Shown piece by piece: positions 1 through 10,427 of a stretch of DNA of 64,000 nt (the stretch's first letter is position 1; each line of letters opens with the position of its first letter). The notes under the pieces are model-generated. The model had not been told where the DNA came from. It did no database searches and saw only the letters and a list, made by a program, of their open reading frames with translations. Origin of the DNA: Erythrocercus mccallii (Eukaryota; Chordata; Aves; Passeriformes; Dicruridae); the NCBI GenBank assembly GCA_013397435.1, contig VZRG01001349.1, positions 124,001-188,000 on the forward strand. Reading direction: 5' to 3'. The position numbers were made by a program, and so were the translations under genes.

Positions 1-276
1 CAGTATTTCCTGGTTCTCCCAAGACTTGGACATTACAAACAGACACAGACCTGGCAATGTGACAGGCAGCACCCAGGGGGTAACACAGGCCTTTGGAGCA
101 GAGGCTGACTGCTATGACTGCATATGCAACTTGAGGGATGGTGACACCAAAGTAGATCAGGACAAAGGCTGTTAATTGGAGCGTCCATGTGAACAAGGTT
201 ATGCTGAGCTCCGTGGTCAGCGGCCCATGCTGATAGCAAATGGCAAAGCTGGTAATCCCAACAGCCAGAAAATACC
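1..276 (-). CDS. NEMP2: NEMP2 exon 7 (last membrane segments), 3' limit uncertain
   Basis: The acceptor is CCTACAG| at 278-277, and the frame is open to the window edge. It encodes YFLAVGITSFAICYQHGPLT, then TWTLQL and a long hydrophobic stretch with IPQVAYAVIAVSLC. This matches SFAVCYKYGPL, TWTLQL and IPHIALAIIIIALC in NEMP1. A weak donor (CAG|GTCTGT) would end the exon at 51. Reading on to position 1 also stays open, but those last residues do not look like the family, so the donor at 51 is somewhat preferred. Confidence 0.88.
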
Positions 277-3200
277 CTGTAGGAACAGAAAAGGACATGG
301 AGAAAAAGATGCAAACTACCCCTATAAACTTTGTTTCACAAAGCTTACAGCTGCCGTGAAGTGTAGCCTGCTGATTCTTGTGTTGTCTTACAGACAACTG
401 CATGATGTTTTATGTGCTTTCTATTTCCAAAGTGTGCCAAGAGTTCACAAGGTTATCTCTGAACAGCTTTTAGGCAGTGCTGTGTGTGGGCTGCATGTGC
501 ATTCTCCTCACCTGACCATGTCAAGGCAGGTGCCAGATCAATAGGTTTGTCAGCCCCTGCAGCCACAGCCTGTTCCCAATGTGTGCATCCATTTCCCACA
601 TCCAGCAAAGTGCAAACCACAGGAGCTGCCCTTTTGCTCTTACAGGGAAAGTATGTAACAGTAATTCAATGAACAAATAATGCAAGCAAAATCTGCTCTT
701 AGAACTAGTCCTCTACATCAAACTCTTTAATGATACAATGTGAGTAAACACTCATTTGAGTGGATTAGCAACCTTTAGAATGTTTCAACATCTATGGCTT
801 AGGAGAAAATAAATGAGTCACTTGATTTTTTTATGGGCAGGTATTCCTCAGACCACTAAATTAAACCAAAATCTGCAGCAAATTTCTTGGTAATTTTCTT
901 ACCCAACAGGTAGCTTTTGTGTTCAGACCACAACCACTGTATATTCTCTTTGAAGCAGTAAATAAAATAGAGAGAGACCATCCAGGAGCCACTCATTAAA
1001 ATCCAGAAGGTACTGTGCTAGAAATTAAAAGAAAAAAAAAAGGTAAAAAAGCTTCATCAAAAAAATTCAGAATCAGGGTCATTGTTTCCAAAGGAACTCA
1101 CAGGCAAAAACAGATGTGAAACTCTTTAGACCTACAGGGTTTGATACTTCCACTGCACAATCCTCTGCATGCTACAACAAAACAGTATAATTCCAAGCAG
1201 AGCAACTGCATCCCTGTATTTGTGTATCATGTCCTAATATCACAGTATAACCCTATGGACATGTGTTCCCAATTGACATTATCTCAGCAATATTACGGGA
1301 ATGCACAGGCTTTATAAAAATTCACAACTGCCTTACAATGATTTGTCTTTGGTGAATGGAAGAGAATCTGTCTCAGTTGCCACTATGTTTTTATTTTTTA
1401 TTCACAGATTCAAAGGTAAGCTTAGCTTCAGTTCAGTAAAAATAATTGATATTTCAGAATGAACTCTTCTTGTACATCACCAATGCCTGTTCAGTTTAAA
1501 CTCAGGAGGAAGCTAAATAGAACTGGACTCTGACCTAACTATATTTAGTTGATTCAAGCAATCCTGCAGTCATTTCAGTGCAGTTACCTGGCCAGAACAA
1601 GGTCAGAATCTGGCTCTGTACTGTCACTTCTTGTGTTATGATGATTACTATTATTTTGTTCTATAAATGTAGATTTACCCTTGGAATAAACCTTTTAAGT
1701 GTCAGCAGGACAAAGACTAGCAGAGCAAGAACACCCAGTATTATTCCAGAAAGGTAAAAGAACTTGGCACTCCTGTAAAGAGAACAAGAGAGAATATGGT
1801 GAGAAGTACATTTGTAATTGGTTAAAATGCCAACATTTGTAAAAACTACAGTGATCTTCATTAAGAACTTTAATCAGCTATAAGTCAGAGTTGTGGTTAT
1901 ATGGTTAACAAGCCATAGCAGTTCAGATACTAAATCTATGTAAGGAAAAATTCCCAACAGATACTTAAGGTCACTGGAGTTGTTACAGGTTAAGAGACTG
2001 TGCTGTGGTTTTTTAAAGCTCACACTACTTCTGATTGCATTGACTTTCTAGTCTCTAGTACACAGAAGAAAATGAAATAACCAATATGGTTCTGCCCTGC
2101 AAGAGAAGTTTTATTTTAATTTAAAATGCAGAATACCCTCCACAAACCCTCAAGTTTTTTTCCTAAGCATATGCATTTATAAATTCCATCTTATTAATTC
2201 AGAGTTAATGCTATACAACCTATTGCTGCTCTGCTTGTTTTAGAGGTGTCTCCTGACAATTATTTTGTGACTCACTTTGCTTTGAAGTTGTGGGCACATA
2301 TTTTGCTCTAACAACAGAGTATCCTCCCTTATGTGCTATGCAAAATGTGCATCAGAAGAAAGGCTGGCACAAAGGTGGAGGCAGAAGAGGCCCTAGATGA
2401 CTTTATCCTAAAAATTTCCTCCCAAGGAAGGCATCATTAACAATCAGCATTGTTTAGCATTCAGCTGTCCTCAGTGATTCTACAAAAGGGGAAAAGGACT
2501 TTTCTGATCCACACACTTGCCCACTGAGTATTGATTGTCTTGGTGTCCCCCAGTGCAGGAAGCTTGGATACAAAAACCCTAACACAGCTGATTGATAAAC
2601 AAGAGTTAGGTACTCCACGGTATGTCACAATCTGTCCAAATACAAATGGTATGAGGAAGTTTTAAATATATATTCAGTTCCTTATTTCACTTTCCCAAAG
2701 AACTGCCTCTTCAGCTTAGCAAACAGACCAAAGATGCACAGGCTTTGGGAAAGAAGGTCAAAAGCAGCTAGTACTCACCTGCTCAGGCTGTTTGCAAAAT
2801 GGAACAGAAAAATTCCAGCTACAAACAAAAACAAGAGCTTTCCATCTAGCACTAAAAAGGGGGGAAAGAAATAGAAATTGACTTTAGACTAATAATCTGA
2901 AATGCTGATTATATAAAATATCAACAGAAAAGTCCTAAGCTTCTTAGAGAAGAAATGCTAAATTCAGTAGAACTGGCAATACCAAGCCATCTGTAATCTA
3001 AACTCAAAGATTTGGTACTTACTTTCTCTTTTCACCCTCACAATGTATGGTTCAGTTTTGAAGGGTTGTATTTTGAAGCAAACATCCTCTCCATATTGTT
3101 TTATGCTCAGAAAAGTTTCTGTACATGTCTCTGGCTTCCAGAGGATTTGAACAGCACATGCAGCAAACTCAAAAACAGTTTCGGAATTCCGACAGTTGTT

Positions 3201-6200
3201 TTTGTCTGAAATAGGCTCAAACCGGAACTTTTCTCTGCTGCTAACTTTTATCTAGAAACAAAGAACAGAACACACAGAGAAGCAGCTCAGAATCACTGGG
3301 GGGTTTTGTGAACTATATCACATTTCAGCCATGCATGTGGTAATGAGAATCAATTGTTTAGTATTGGTTATTTATACTATGCAAAGATTAACTGTTTTCA
3401 ATTAATCACCTTACGAGGTAATTCAGAGAACTCAGCAGCAGCAAAGTTCAGTGGAGGGACCTGAATCCATCCAAAAGCACAGTGGCACACTTGCCCACAC
3501 ACAAATTTCTAACAAAGCCAGTAATATCTGACCACAGTTTGTTTTGTGAATGTTCATACCCCTCCTCCTTCCCTTCCTGAACTGTAACAAATTTTACTTG
3601 CTTTTCTTTATAATGCAATCTTCATGTTGGGGACATAAGAGGGATGAGGAAAATGAAAGATAGCATAATCAGAAATTTAAACAGAAGCACATTCCTGTTG
3701 GATATTTTGGGGTTTTTTTGCTGGTTCCCAGCACCCTCCCCCACCAAACTGGTAAAAGATCTTGCCCATCTTCTAAGTTGGGGTGATTTTCCTGAGAACT
3801 CTGATACATCACGAGCTCTTCATCAGGGCCTACTAGACAACAAAACCCATCTGCAAAAAAGTGATGCAATGGGTAATAAACCAGGTTTGTACTGGGAGAG
3901 GAGACAATGTGTCAGCAAGCAATTTGTTATGGGAAAAATCGTAACTTCCTGCTTTTAAACACTGACTGCAGAAAGGTTTGTGTGACTGATGGAGGGTTTT
4001 ACCACCTGGAGACTGCTACCATTCATAAAAACATCTGCAACATGTTCCTGAGGAAAACAGTCCAGACAAAGAGATGTTCCACTTTCTTATATCTGAGAGA
4101 AAAATCCTCCAACAGAGACAAAATGAGTTTCCTGCCTTTGTCTGGAGACATACTTCTAAGAAAAGGAACTATGGAGATGGTTAGCTTGTTCCTTTAGCTG
4201 TTACTGTGTCCATTACTTGCTTCAAACCTAAATCTCTCAATGTGTGTCTTGTAAGATGACCCTCTGTTAATGAGGAGAACACACTGCTGCTGCTGTTTGT
4301 TCATTAGTCACAATCTAACCTTGCCTTTGGTTCCTACACTTTGGTGTGCTGTGATGAGAAAGCCACAGAACTACTTGCAGTCCTCAAATTTAGAAGTTCC
4401 ATAAAGGCAGTTGGTGATAAGCAAAGCATTTGTTGCAGAGGTATACAGAGGCCCATCAACAGAAGAGGTGTGCAAGAAAATAATACACAATCCTAAATTA
4501 ATGTTTTTGTGGCACCATCATACTCTAAGCATGGCTGACATCCGTACAGTAGAGACCAAACCTCACTGCATCCCAAGTGGAGGCTCATAATGCTGCGTTT
4601 TTATCATGGTCCCAACTATACACCGCTCCAACTATTAATTCCACAGAGACGCTGCCCTGATCTTCCTAACTGGCCACATGGTTTGCTGGGAAAAGCTCAC
4701 ATGAAATGTACTGACTGATGTCCAGAACAGCCTCTTACCTGGAGAGTCGACCACAGGTATTGTAAGTGAATGGTTCTGTTTTGCAGGTAGCAGTAGCAGT
4801 TTTCATCCTGCTTCTGGATGACATCCATTTCCTGCAACAAACTGCAGTTTTTACCTGGGGGGAGGAAGAAGTTAATTTTAGGTATGTGTCAAATACAAAT
4901 GTCTAATTTTAGTCAATTTCATTGTTGTAAATGCTGACAGAAGCATGGTCAATATGATTTAGATGGAAATTCAAATTGGACTCCAAGTCATTTAGACTCC
5001 AAAGTAAACTGCAACATCTTTAGAAAAAAATTAACCAGGGTGGTATTTTTAAAAAATGTAATCCAGAAAGGCTTGGCTTCAGCATCAGTGTTTTGATGGC
5101 ACTGGAACAGGGCCTCTGGGCCAAATTCTCTGCTGGCATGAGTGGGTGTAACTCCATCAGGGCTCCCTATACCAGTGGTGAATGCAACTGTGGGAGTCTG
5201 GGCAGGTAAACAGACTTACATATTAACACAGTCATTTAGCACATGACACGGCTGATGATCACAAAAGTCATACTCCTCTCCTTCGGAAATGTTTCTAATG
5301 TTAAATCACACAACTCTTTAGAACATTTTTTCTCCTGTCACAGTCCAGCCATGGCCTGTAATGAGGGAACTGCACTGACAGCTCACCATACATCATTGAA
5401 TTAGAGATGTGAATTGTTGTAAACCTCCTGAAACATGAGTGAGCCCCTATGGTCGTCAGAATTAAGACTGCACTTTTGAGCAGAAATGGACCTAAAAGAT
5501 TAATGGAGCAAAGTCTGAATAACATACATTCTGATCTATATACATATGTAAAATATATCCTACAGTGCATTACACAGTGTTTCAAGAACATAATTAAAGA
5601 GAAGCATAGAGAAAATAATTACACATCCAAACAGAGGGACTCATCTGGCTTACTGAATAGAAAATGCAGGTCTCAGCCAAGCTCAGTAATAACTGCTAAC
5701 ATGCTGTCATGCACTCAGAGCAGCAAAATGAGTATGTGCAGTCTCAATCCAGACAAGGAGATGCTGTTTGTGGGTAAAAACCTGCTGTATCTCTATAAGG
5801 AAGCTGAAATTAAGCTAAATTATATTTTAACAAATTTAGTTAAGCCAATGGAAAATACTGTGTGGATGTTCTTAGTTTTATTATAGCATTACAGAATTAT
5901 TGTCCACACATGATCCTACTAAATTGGTTTAACCTTAAAATTTGGGCATTTTTCTTGTGGAAAAATTAACCATCGGATTAATTTTCATCCAAGGCAAATC
6001 CAGGATGAGGAGCACAACCACTGAGACAAGCACCGGCTGTATCTTTAGACAGGCACTTCCACAAAAGTCATCGCATGATGCTGCAACAGGATTATTTATC
6101 ACTGAAGTGCTGCCGACTGAGGCAGCAAGGTGAGGGTGAGGCTGGGCACTACCCAGCTCTAAAACCAAGATAATCCAGTCACAGGAAATGGCAGGGCCAA

Positions 6201-7329
6201 AAAACAACCCAGAATGTCCACACCTTCCCTGAGGGCATCTTAGGATTTCCTGCCACTATGGATAGAGTATCCATCCCTGTCAAAGGCAATGCCATTCACG
6301 TGCAAGGCTAGTAAGTATTTTCTTACTACCCATAGTTTTAAGGCATTTTTCTTGAGAAAAATCAGCTGCTTGAAACGCTGCATCAGCTTCAGAGTGAAAC
6401 GATGATGTTCCAAACGGGGAGATGCTTCTGAACAGGTAACTCTGAGGTGGCGCTGGGTTTAGCTACTGGGAGGACACACAGGTAGAATAACTCGAATTCT
6501 GAGATAGCAAGCAAAGAAATTGGAAATTATGAGCCATCAGCATCTGCTGCAGAATCCCGAGGATGCCCAAGACTCGAGAAGGTCAATGCAAGGAGGAAGC
6601 AGGTTCTCGAGTTCCTTATTGCTACTACAACTGAGCACAGCCTTTAGGGGTTTGCCTGCCCTCAAATATGTTAATAAAAGATCTGTTCTGCACCCGATTC
6701 CCCTGGCCCGAGCTCCTGAGAAAGCCAGAAGGAGTCGCACACGCAGAGGCAGCTCCGGCCCCGCCGCTGGAGCGGGAGCGCCGCGGTGCCTTTGTCCGTG
6801 CGGGCTCTCCCGGGCCGGCTCCCAGCGCACCTGCCCCCACCACCCCCGGCGCGGGGCCGTCCTGCAGGACCCGAACTGCGACGGGAGAGCAGGGGCACAC
6901 GGCAAAGCGCCCCAGGCCGCGGCTGCCCCGGCTGCGCCGCGGCTGCCGGCGGGGCGAGGCGGCCCCGGCCCGTCAGCGGGCAGCGCCATGTTGGGCGGCA
7001 GCGGGAGCCGCGGGGCCCAGGCACAGCGGCAGCGGGGCGAGTCCCCGCTCCCGAAGGGACGGGGCTGAGGAACCCCCGGCCTGTCAGAACCCGCCCTGCC
7101 CCGGGGGCGGGAGGGGACGGGCAGTACCTGCTGGCGGCGCCTCCCCGCTGCCCGCGGNNNNNNNNNNNNNNNNNNNNNNNNNNNNNNNNNNNNNNNNNNN
7201 NNNNNNNNNNNNNNNNNNNNNNNNNNNNNNNNNNNNNNNNNNNNNNNNNNNNNNNNNNNNNNNNNNNNNNNNNNNNNNNNNNNNNNNNNNNNNNNNNNNN
7301 NNNNNNNNNNNNNNNNNNNNNNNNNNNNN
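1..7329 (-). CDS. NEMP2: NEMP2 (TMEM194B), nuclear envelope integral membrane protein 2; 5' part of gene
   Basis: This is a minus-strand multi-exon gene. Visible coding segments are 7157-7128, 4854-4739, 3251-3023, 2851-2779, 1772-1679, 1017-903 and 276 to about 51 or 1; all join in phase at GT-AG sites. The product has a lumenal N-terminal domain with spaced cysteines (KNCSLL, ENCYCY, KNNC, PETC, EDVC) and an N-glycosylation sequon (NRT). About five hydrophobic segments follow. The pattern FFYLSG..., W.....SLYFIYCF, SFAICYQHGPL and TWTLQL is the TMEM194/NEMP core. Known family role: inner nuclear membrane proteins that support nuclear-envelope stiffness and fertility; NEMP1 binds Ran through a C-terminal nucleoplasmic region, which would lie left of this window. 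NEMP2 is preferred over NEMP1 because the next gene is NAB1 (NEMP1 neighbours NAB2). The start codon and signal peptide are not visible and probably lie in the 7158-7329 gap. Confidence 0.9.
277..902 (-). other. NEMP2 intron 6; nothing further seen
   Basis: AT-rich intron between in-phase exons. I see no repeat, RNA gene or second exon in it. Confidence 0.8.
903..1017 (-). CDS. NEMP2: NEMP2 exon 6 (third membrane segment)
   Basis: The exon is 115 bp. The acceptor is TTTCTAG|CAC; the alternative AG five bases further in would break the frame. The donor is |GTAAGA. It encodes HSTFWILMSGSWMVSLYFIY and then CFKENIQWLW...YLLG. The sequence matches the GGWSFSLYLIQLVFKNLQEIW region of NEMP1. Confidence 0.9.
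1018..1678 (-). other. NEMP2 intron 5; nothing further seen
   Basis: AT-rich intronic sequence with short A runs and no recognisable element. Confidence 0.8.
1679..1772 (-). CDS. NEMP2: NEMP2 exon 5 (second membrane segment)
   Basis: The exon is 94 bp, with acceptor TTTACAG| and donor |GTAAAT. It encodes SAKFFYLSGIILGVLALLVF and then VLLTLKRFIPR. The FYLSG...LGV pattern followed by KRFIPR corresponds to FYYSTGMTVGI...SKFMPKK in NEMP1. Confidence 0.92.
1773..2778 (-). other. NEMP2 intron 4; nothing further seen
   Basis: About 1 kb of ordinary AT-rich intron with no recognisable element. The next intron (2852-3022) is only 171 bp. Confidence 0.8.
2779..2851 (-). CDS. NEMP2: NEMP2 exon 4 (first membrane segment)
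   Basis: The exon is 73 bp, with acceptor TTTTTAG| and donor AG|GTGAGT. It encodes LDGKLLFLFVAGIFLFHFAN followed by SLSR, a hydrophobic segment matching the family's FDPKLFLVFLLGLMLFF...LLSRS. Confidence 0.92.
3023..3251 (-). CDS. NEMP2: NEMP2 exon 3 (lumenal domain)
   Basis: The exon is 229 bp with acceptor TTTCTAG| and donor |GTAAGT. It starts IKVSSREKFRF and ends YIVRVKRE, covering the rest of the lumenal domain up to the first membrane segment. Four cysteines fall in the KNNC, FAAC, PETC and EDVC contexts, and the final VRVKRE matches the family's basic stretch before the first membrane segment. Confidence 0.92.
3252..4738 (-). other. NEMP2 intron 2; nothing further seen
   Basis: About 1.5 kb between the two lumenal-domain exons. 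Open frames of around 100 codons on the plus strand here lack splice or family support and are treated as chance. Confidence 0.75.
4739..4854 (-). CDS. NEMP2: NEMP2 exon 2 (lumenal cysteine-rich region)
   Basis: The exon is 116 bp, with acceptor CCCCCAG| at its right edge and donor |GTAAGA at its left. It encodes KNCSLLQEMDVIQ...ENCYCYLQNRT...YLWSTLQ. The C..LQE, CYCY and W patterns align with the start of the lumenal domain of NEMP1 (CEKR...FCYTN...WHDIWTRIQ). It contains the NRT glycosylation sequon. Confidence 0.9.
4855..7127 (-). other. NEMP2 intron 1
   Basis: A 2.3 kb first intron. Its right end, from about 6700, lies inside the CpG-rich promoter region and is strongly GC-rich; the rest is AT-rich and shows no repeat. 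Confidence 0.7.
7128..7157 (-). CDS. NEMP2: NEMP2 exon 1, 3' end only (rest in assembly gap)
   Basis: Reading leftward out of the gap, the minus strand gives AGSGEAPPAG and then a donor, CAG|GTACTG, ending the exon at 7128. The donor phase leaves one base of a Gly codon, which matches the two-base start of the next exon (GT AAA AAC). The initiator Met and signal peptide should lie in or beyond the run of Ns. A frame opens upstream of the gap at 7527, but nothing shows that its Met is used. Confidence 0.6.
7158..7329. other. Assembly gap (172 N)
   Basis: A run of N flanked by very GC-rich sequence. It probably hides the NEMP2 start codon, the signal peptide and part of the core promoter. The true length may differ from 172. 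Confidence 0.99.
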
Positions 7330-10300
7330 GCGGCCCCGGGGCCCCGCTGCCCGCTCCCCCCGCAGGGCGCCGCCGGCCCGGGGCCACCCAGCAGTTGAGC
7401 GGGAGCAGGCGGGAGCTGCTGTGCCGAGGCTGAGGGGCCCGTCTGCAGCGTGACACCCCGCCCGCGGCTCCTCGTACGCCCTCCGTGTGCTTGGGACGGT
7501 GTGCTGAGAGAGGAGGAGGAAAACCATCGAATGGAACAGCTCGGCACAAAGCGCCGAGCTCGGACTGTGATCCCCTCAGAGTGAGAGTGTTGGCTGCCCA
7601 GTAAAGGTGCAAAGTGGTTCCAAACCAAACGCGGACACTTGCAGACCTCAGCGCAGGCAGTGCCCCAGCGGAACGGGAGACAGTGGATGTTCTCCTCACC
7701 CAGCCGGTTCCCAGCCCCAGGAAAAGGCCGGGTCAGGTCCCCAGGGTGCCGGTAAGCAGCGGTGGCTGAGCCACACACTGAAGCACACATTAATCAGACC
7801 CTCTGTCCACACTGTACAAAGTGTTGTTAGATGCTGTGATGCAGGTGAACATCCGCAGCTATTCTGTATTTCCTGGGCAGCCACAAGGAGAGCCTGGAGC
7901 AAGGCACCGTTCTCTTGTCAACCCTGTGAAGACGTGAGCAAGGTCCAACTCAGCTCAGTCCCTGCCTGCTCATTGCAGTCATTTTAGATCACTAGTGAGT
8001 CACAGTCAGCAGTCAGGGGTGGAAAGGGCTGGAGCTTTTTCCCCTATTCTATGAAAATCAATAAGCACAATTTTGCCAAGGCATTCTGGCATCACTGTTG
8101 TCTATTTTTATACTGAGCCCTACATTTGGCTTTTCCAACCTACTTGCTTTGCTTCAATGCGTTCCCTCCCTTATTCTTAAGACAATGCCCCTTCTCTGCA
8201 TGAAGGTTGCTTTGAGTTGTGGGGTTTTTTGTTTAGGGCTGTATCCAACTTCTGGGGGTGACAGGATGGGCTTTTTTAACACCTGAAGGGTGCTGCCCAC
8301 TGCCTCGCACCTTGTCTCGGCGCTTACATCTGCAGGGAGTGGGTGGTGCAGGGCTGTGGCTCTCCTCGCCTCACCTCCTACGCCCGCTTGGTGCTGGCTG
8401 GGCTCGCATCTAACTGTGGATTTTTCCTTGCAAATACTGAGGAAGTGAAGGATAAGGGCAAAAATAGTTGGGATTTGATAGTGTGTGCAACATCTGACAA
8501 ACTTGAGTCCCCAAAGGAAGCAGCAATTGATTTATATCTTTGTCTTTATGTAATTTGGGTGTTGTCTCTATGTAACTTTCCAGGCACTTCCTCTAGCAAA
8601 TTTAATAAAGAAAGAAATACTGGGGTTTGTTCCCTGGGTCCCTGATAAACCCTTAGGAATATGTTACCTCTCAGCTGTGTAGACACACAAGGGACCATCA
8701 CGGCCAAGTTATTAGAGGAATCCCTCTCACATTTTTAACTTGCAATATTTTTTCGGTTAAGTTAACCTTCTTGACAGTATTTTTTCTGGGAAGGGAGACA
8801 CTCTGCATTCTGTTCTCGCTTGTATTTTCATTTTTAGAGCTCTTAGCACTTCACCGCTAATTAACTTTCAATAACTGTCGTAGGGTTACAGTTAGTCAGC
8901 ATGAATCAGACAGAAAATGTAGCTTTAGGGGACCACACTCTGTCAAAAACTATTAGAAACCTTTGCTTGATTTCCGAGGAGAATATACTCGCTCAAGCAG
9001 GATATAGCAGCTATTAGGCAGCATTCTACTGCAGTAAGAAATCCTCAATAAAAGAGACTCAGTGGTTTTGGTAACAGCCCTCTTTCCAGGGTGGCTCTGA
9101 GTAATTATGCAGTATTTTTCTTGTTTCCTGTTTGTTTGTCGGATTTCCTAAATGGTGGTGGTGCTCAGGCCAAAGCTGGGGTTCTGAGCTTAAAGGCAGT
9201 ATTTTTTACCTGCTTGTTCACAAATATAGATCAAAATAGGGGAGAAGGGGGAGGTCACTTACAGGTGCAGGTCAGCTGTGCCCTTCCCAGGTCGTTTCAC
9301 CTGTGGAAAACTGAGTGAGAACCGCTTTTGGCTGGGAGCACTCAAGGGAAGACTTGGCTGTGGCAGGCAGCAATGCAGTTGGTACCAGCGATGGGTGACA
9401 TTCCTGGGATGCAGCATGCAGAGCTCTCAAGCTCCATGCATGACAAATTGCCGCTTTAGTAATGGGGAAGGAGGAAGGGGAGCAGTGCAGAGCCATGCCC
9501 ACAGCAAGTGTTCTCCTCCCAGGCTTTTGGAGGCCTGCCACCCCATACACTCTGACCCCTGAAACACTCAACATCATCCACAATGCCCTCATCTAGCTGT
9601 GTAAAAGCTGGCTGCAGCGTTGGATGGGATACCAAATCCTCTCAATGCTGCTGAATCCATGTTTCACCACAAAGGCCCCAGGTGCTCCCTGCTGATGATT
9701 TATTTGGCCTGTGCAGTAGGAATAGGCAACAGTTGTGTAAGGCACTGGTGGGGAGGAAGCTCCTCTGTGCCCCCAAAGCTCTGCCTGCCTTGGGCTCTCA
9801 TGCTGTTGGAGCCAGCCCCTCTCTTTTCCTTGCAGCACCTGCGAGGCCAGGCTGAGGAGAAGGCACTCAAGTCCCATTCCCACCCCACAAGGTGAGGCTC
9901 CTTGCCCACTTGCAGCCTGCTCTTTACTTTCTAGCTAGAGCTAATAGAGGCTTTCAATCTCCAGGTGTGCTGTTAAAATCTCAACACATTGCTCTGGATG
10001 ACTAAAGATACTTCCTCTGGTTTATTTAATTTTTCTTTTTTTCCCCTTTGCTCTCCCTTCCCCCTCTTTACATCAGTCAGCAGCGGGTATAATTTGTTTG
10101 CAGACTTCCAGGGTGCTTCATCTTTGGCTGGTCTCAAGTGCATGAGAGTTTGTTGAAGCAACAGCATTCTTGATTTCTTAGAGCAGGTATGTGGGTGTTG
10201 GATTGTGTCATTCGTAGGAGGTGAACGTCAAAGGAAGTGGGATCAGCTACTGGAGGTTTTTAAGCCAGGTACTTAGTATTTGGTTTCCTGGAAAAACAAG

Positions 10301-10390
10301 GAAAAATAGCAAAACAGGCAGCCTTTGTGTCTTTAGTTTTCCTGTGTAATCAGAATAACACAATACCTATGCATGCTCAAGCACAGTTTG

Positions 10391-10427
10391 GGTTGGTTTT
10401 GGTTTGGTTGGATTGGATTGGTTTTTT
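10391..10427. repeat. GGTTT/GGATT-type simple repeat
   Basis: A short imperfect tandem of GGTTT, GGTTTT and GGATT units. Confidence 0.6.

Larger units (their letters stand above)
6690..7560. promoter_or_regulatory. CpG island at the 5' end of NEMP2
   Basis: GC and CpG rise abruptly at about 6.69 kb and fall after about 7.56 kb, in contrast with the AT-rich flanks. The island covers the visible end of NEMP2 exon 1 and carries a GC box (GGGGGCGGG near 7103). It is interrupted by the 172-base run of N. Position and composition fit the NEMP2 promoter; no transcription start can be placed. Open frames of 200-400 codons across it are products of the stop-poor composition and the Ns. Confidence 0.75.

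Noticed and set aside
6537..7790. Long open frames (up to 417 codons) across the first gap
   Set aside because: They exist only because N runs contain no stops and the CpG island is stop-poor. Only the 10-residue stretch next to the NEMP2 donor has splice and family support.
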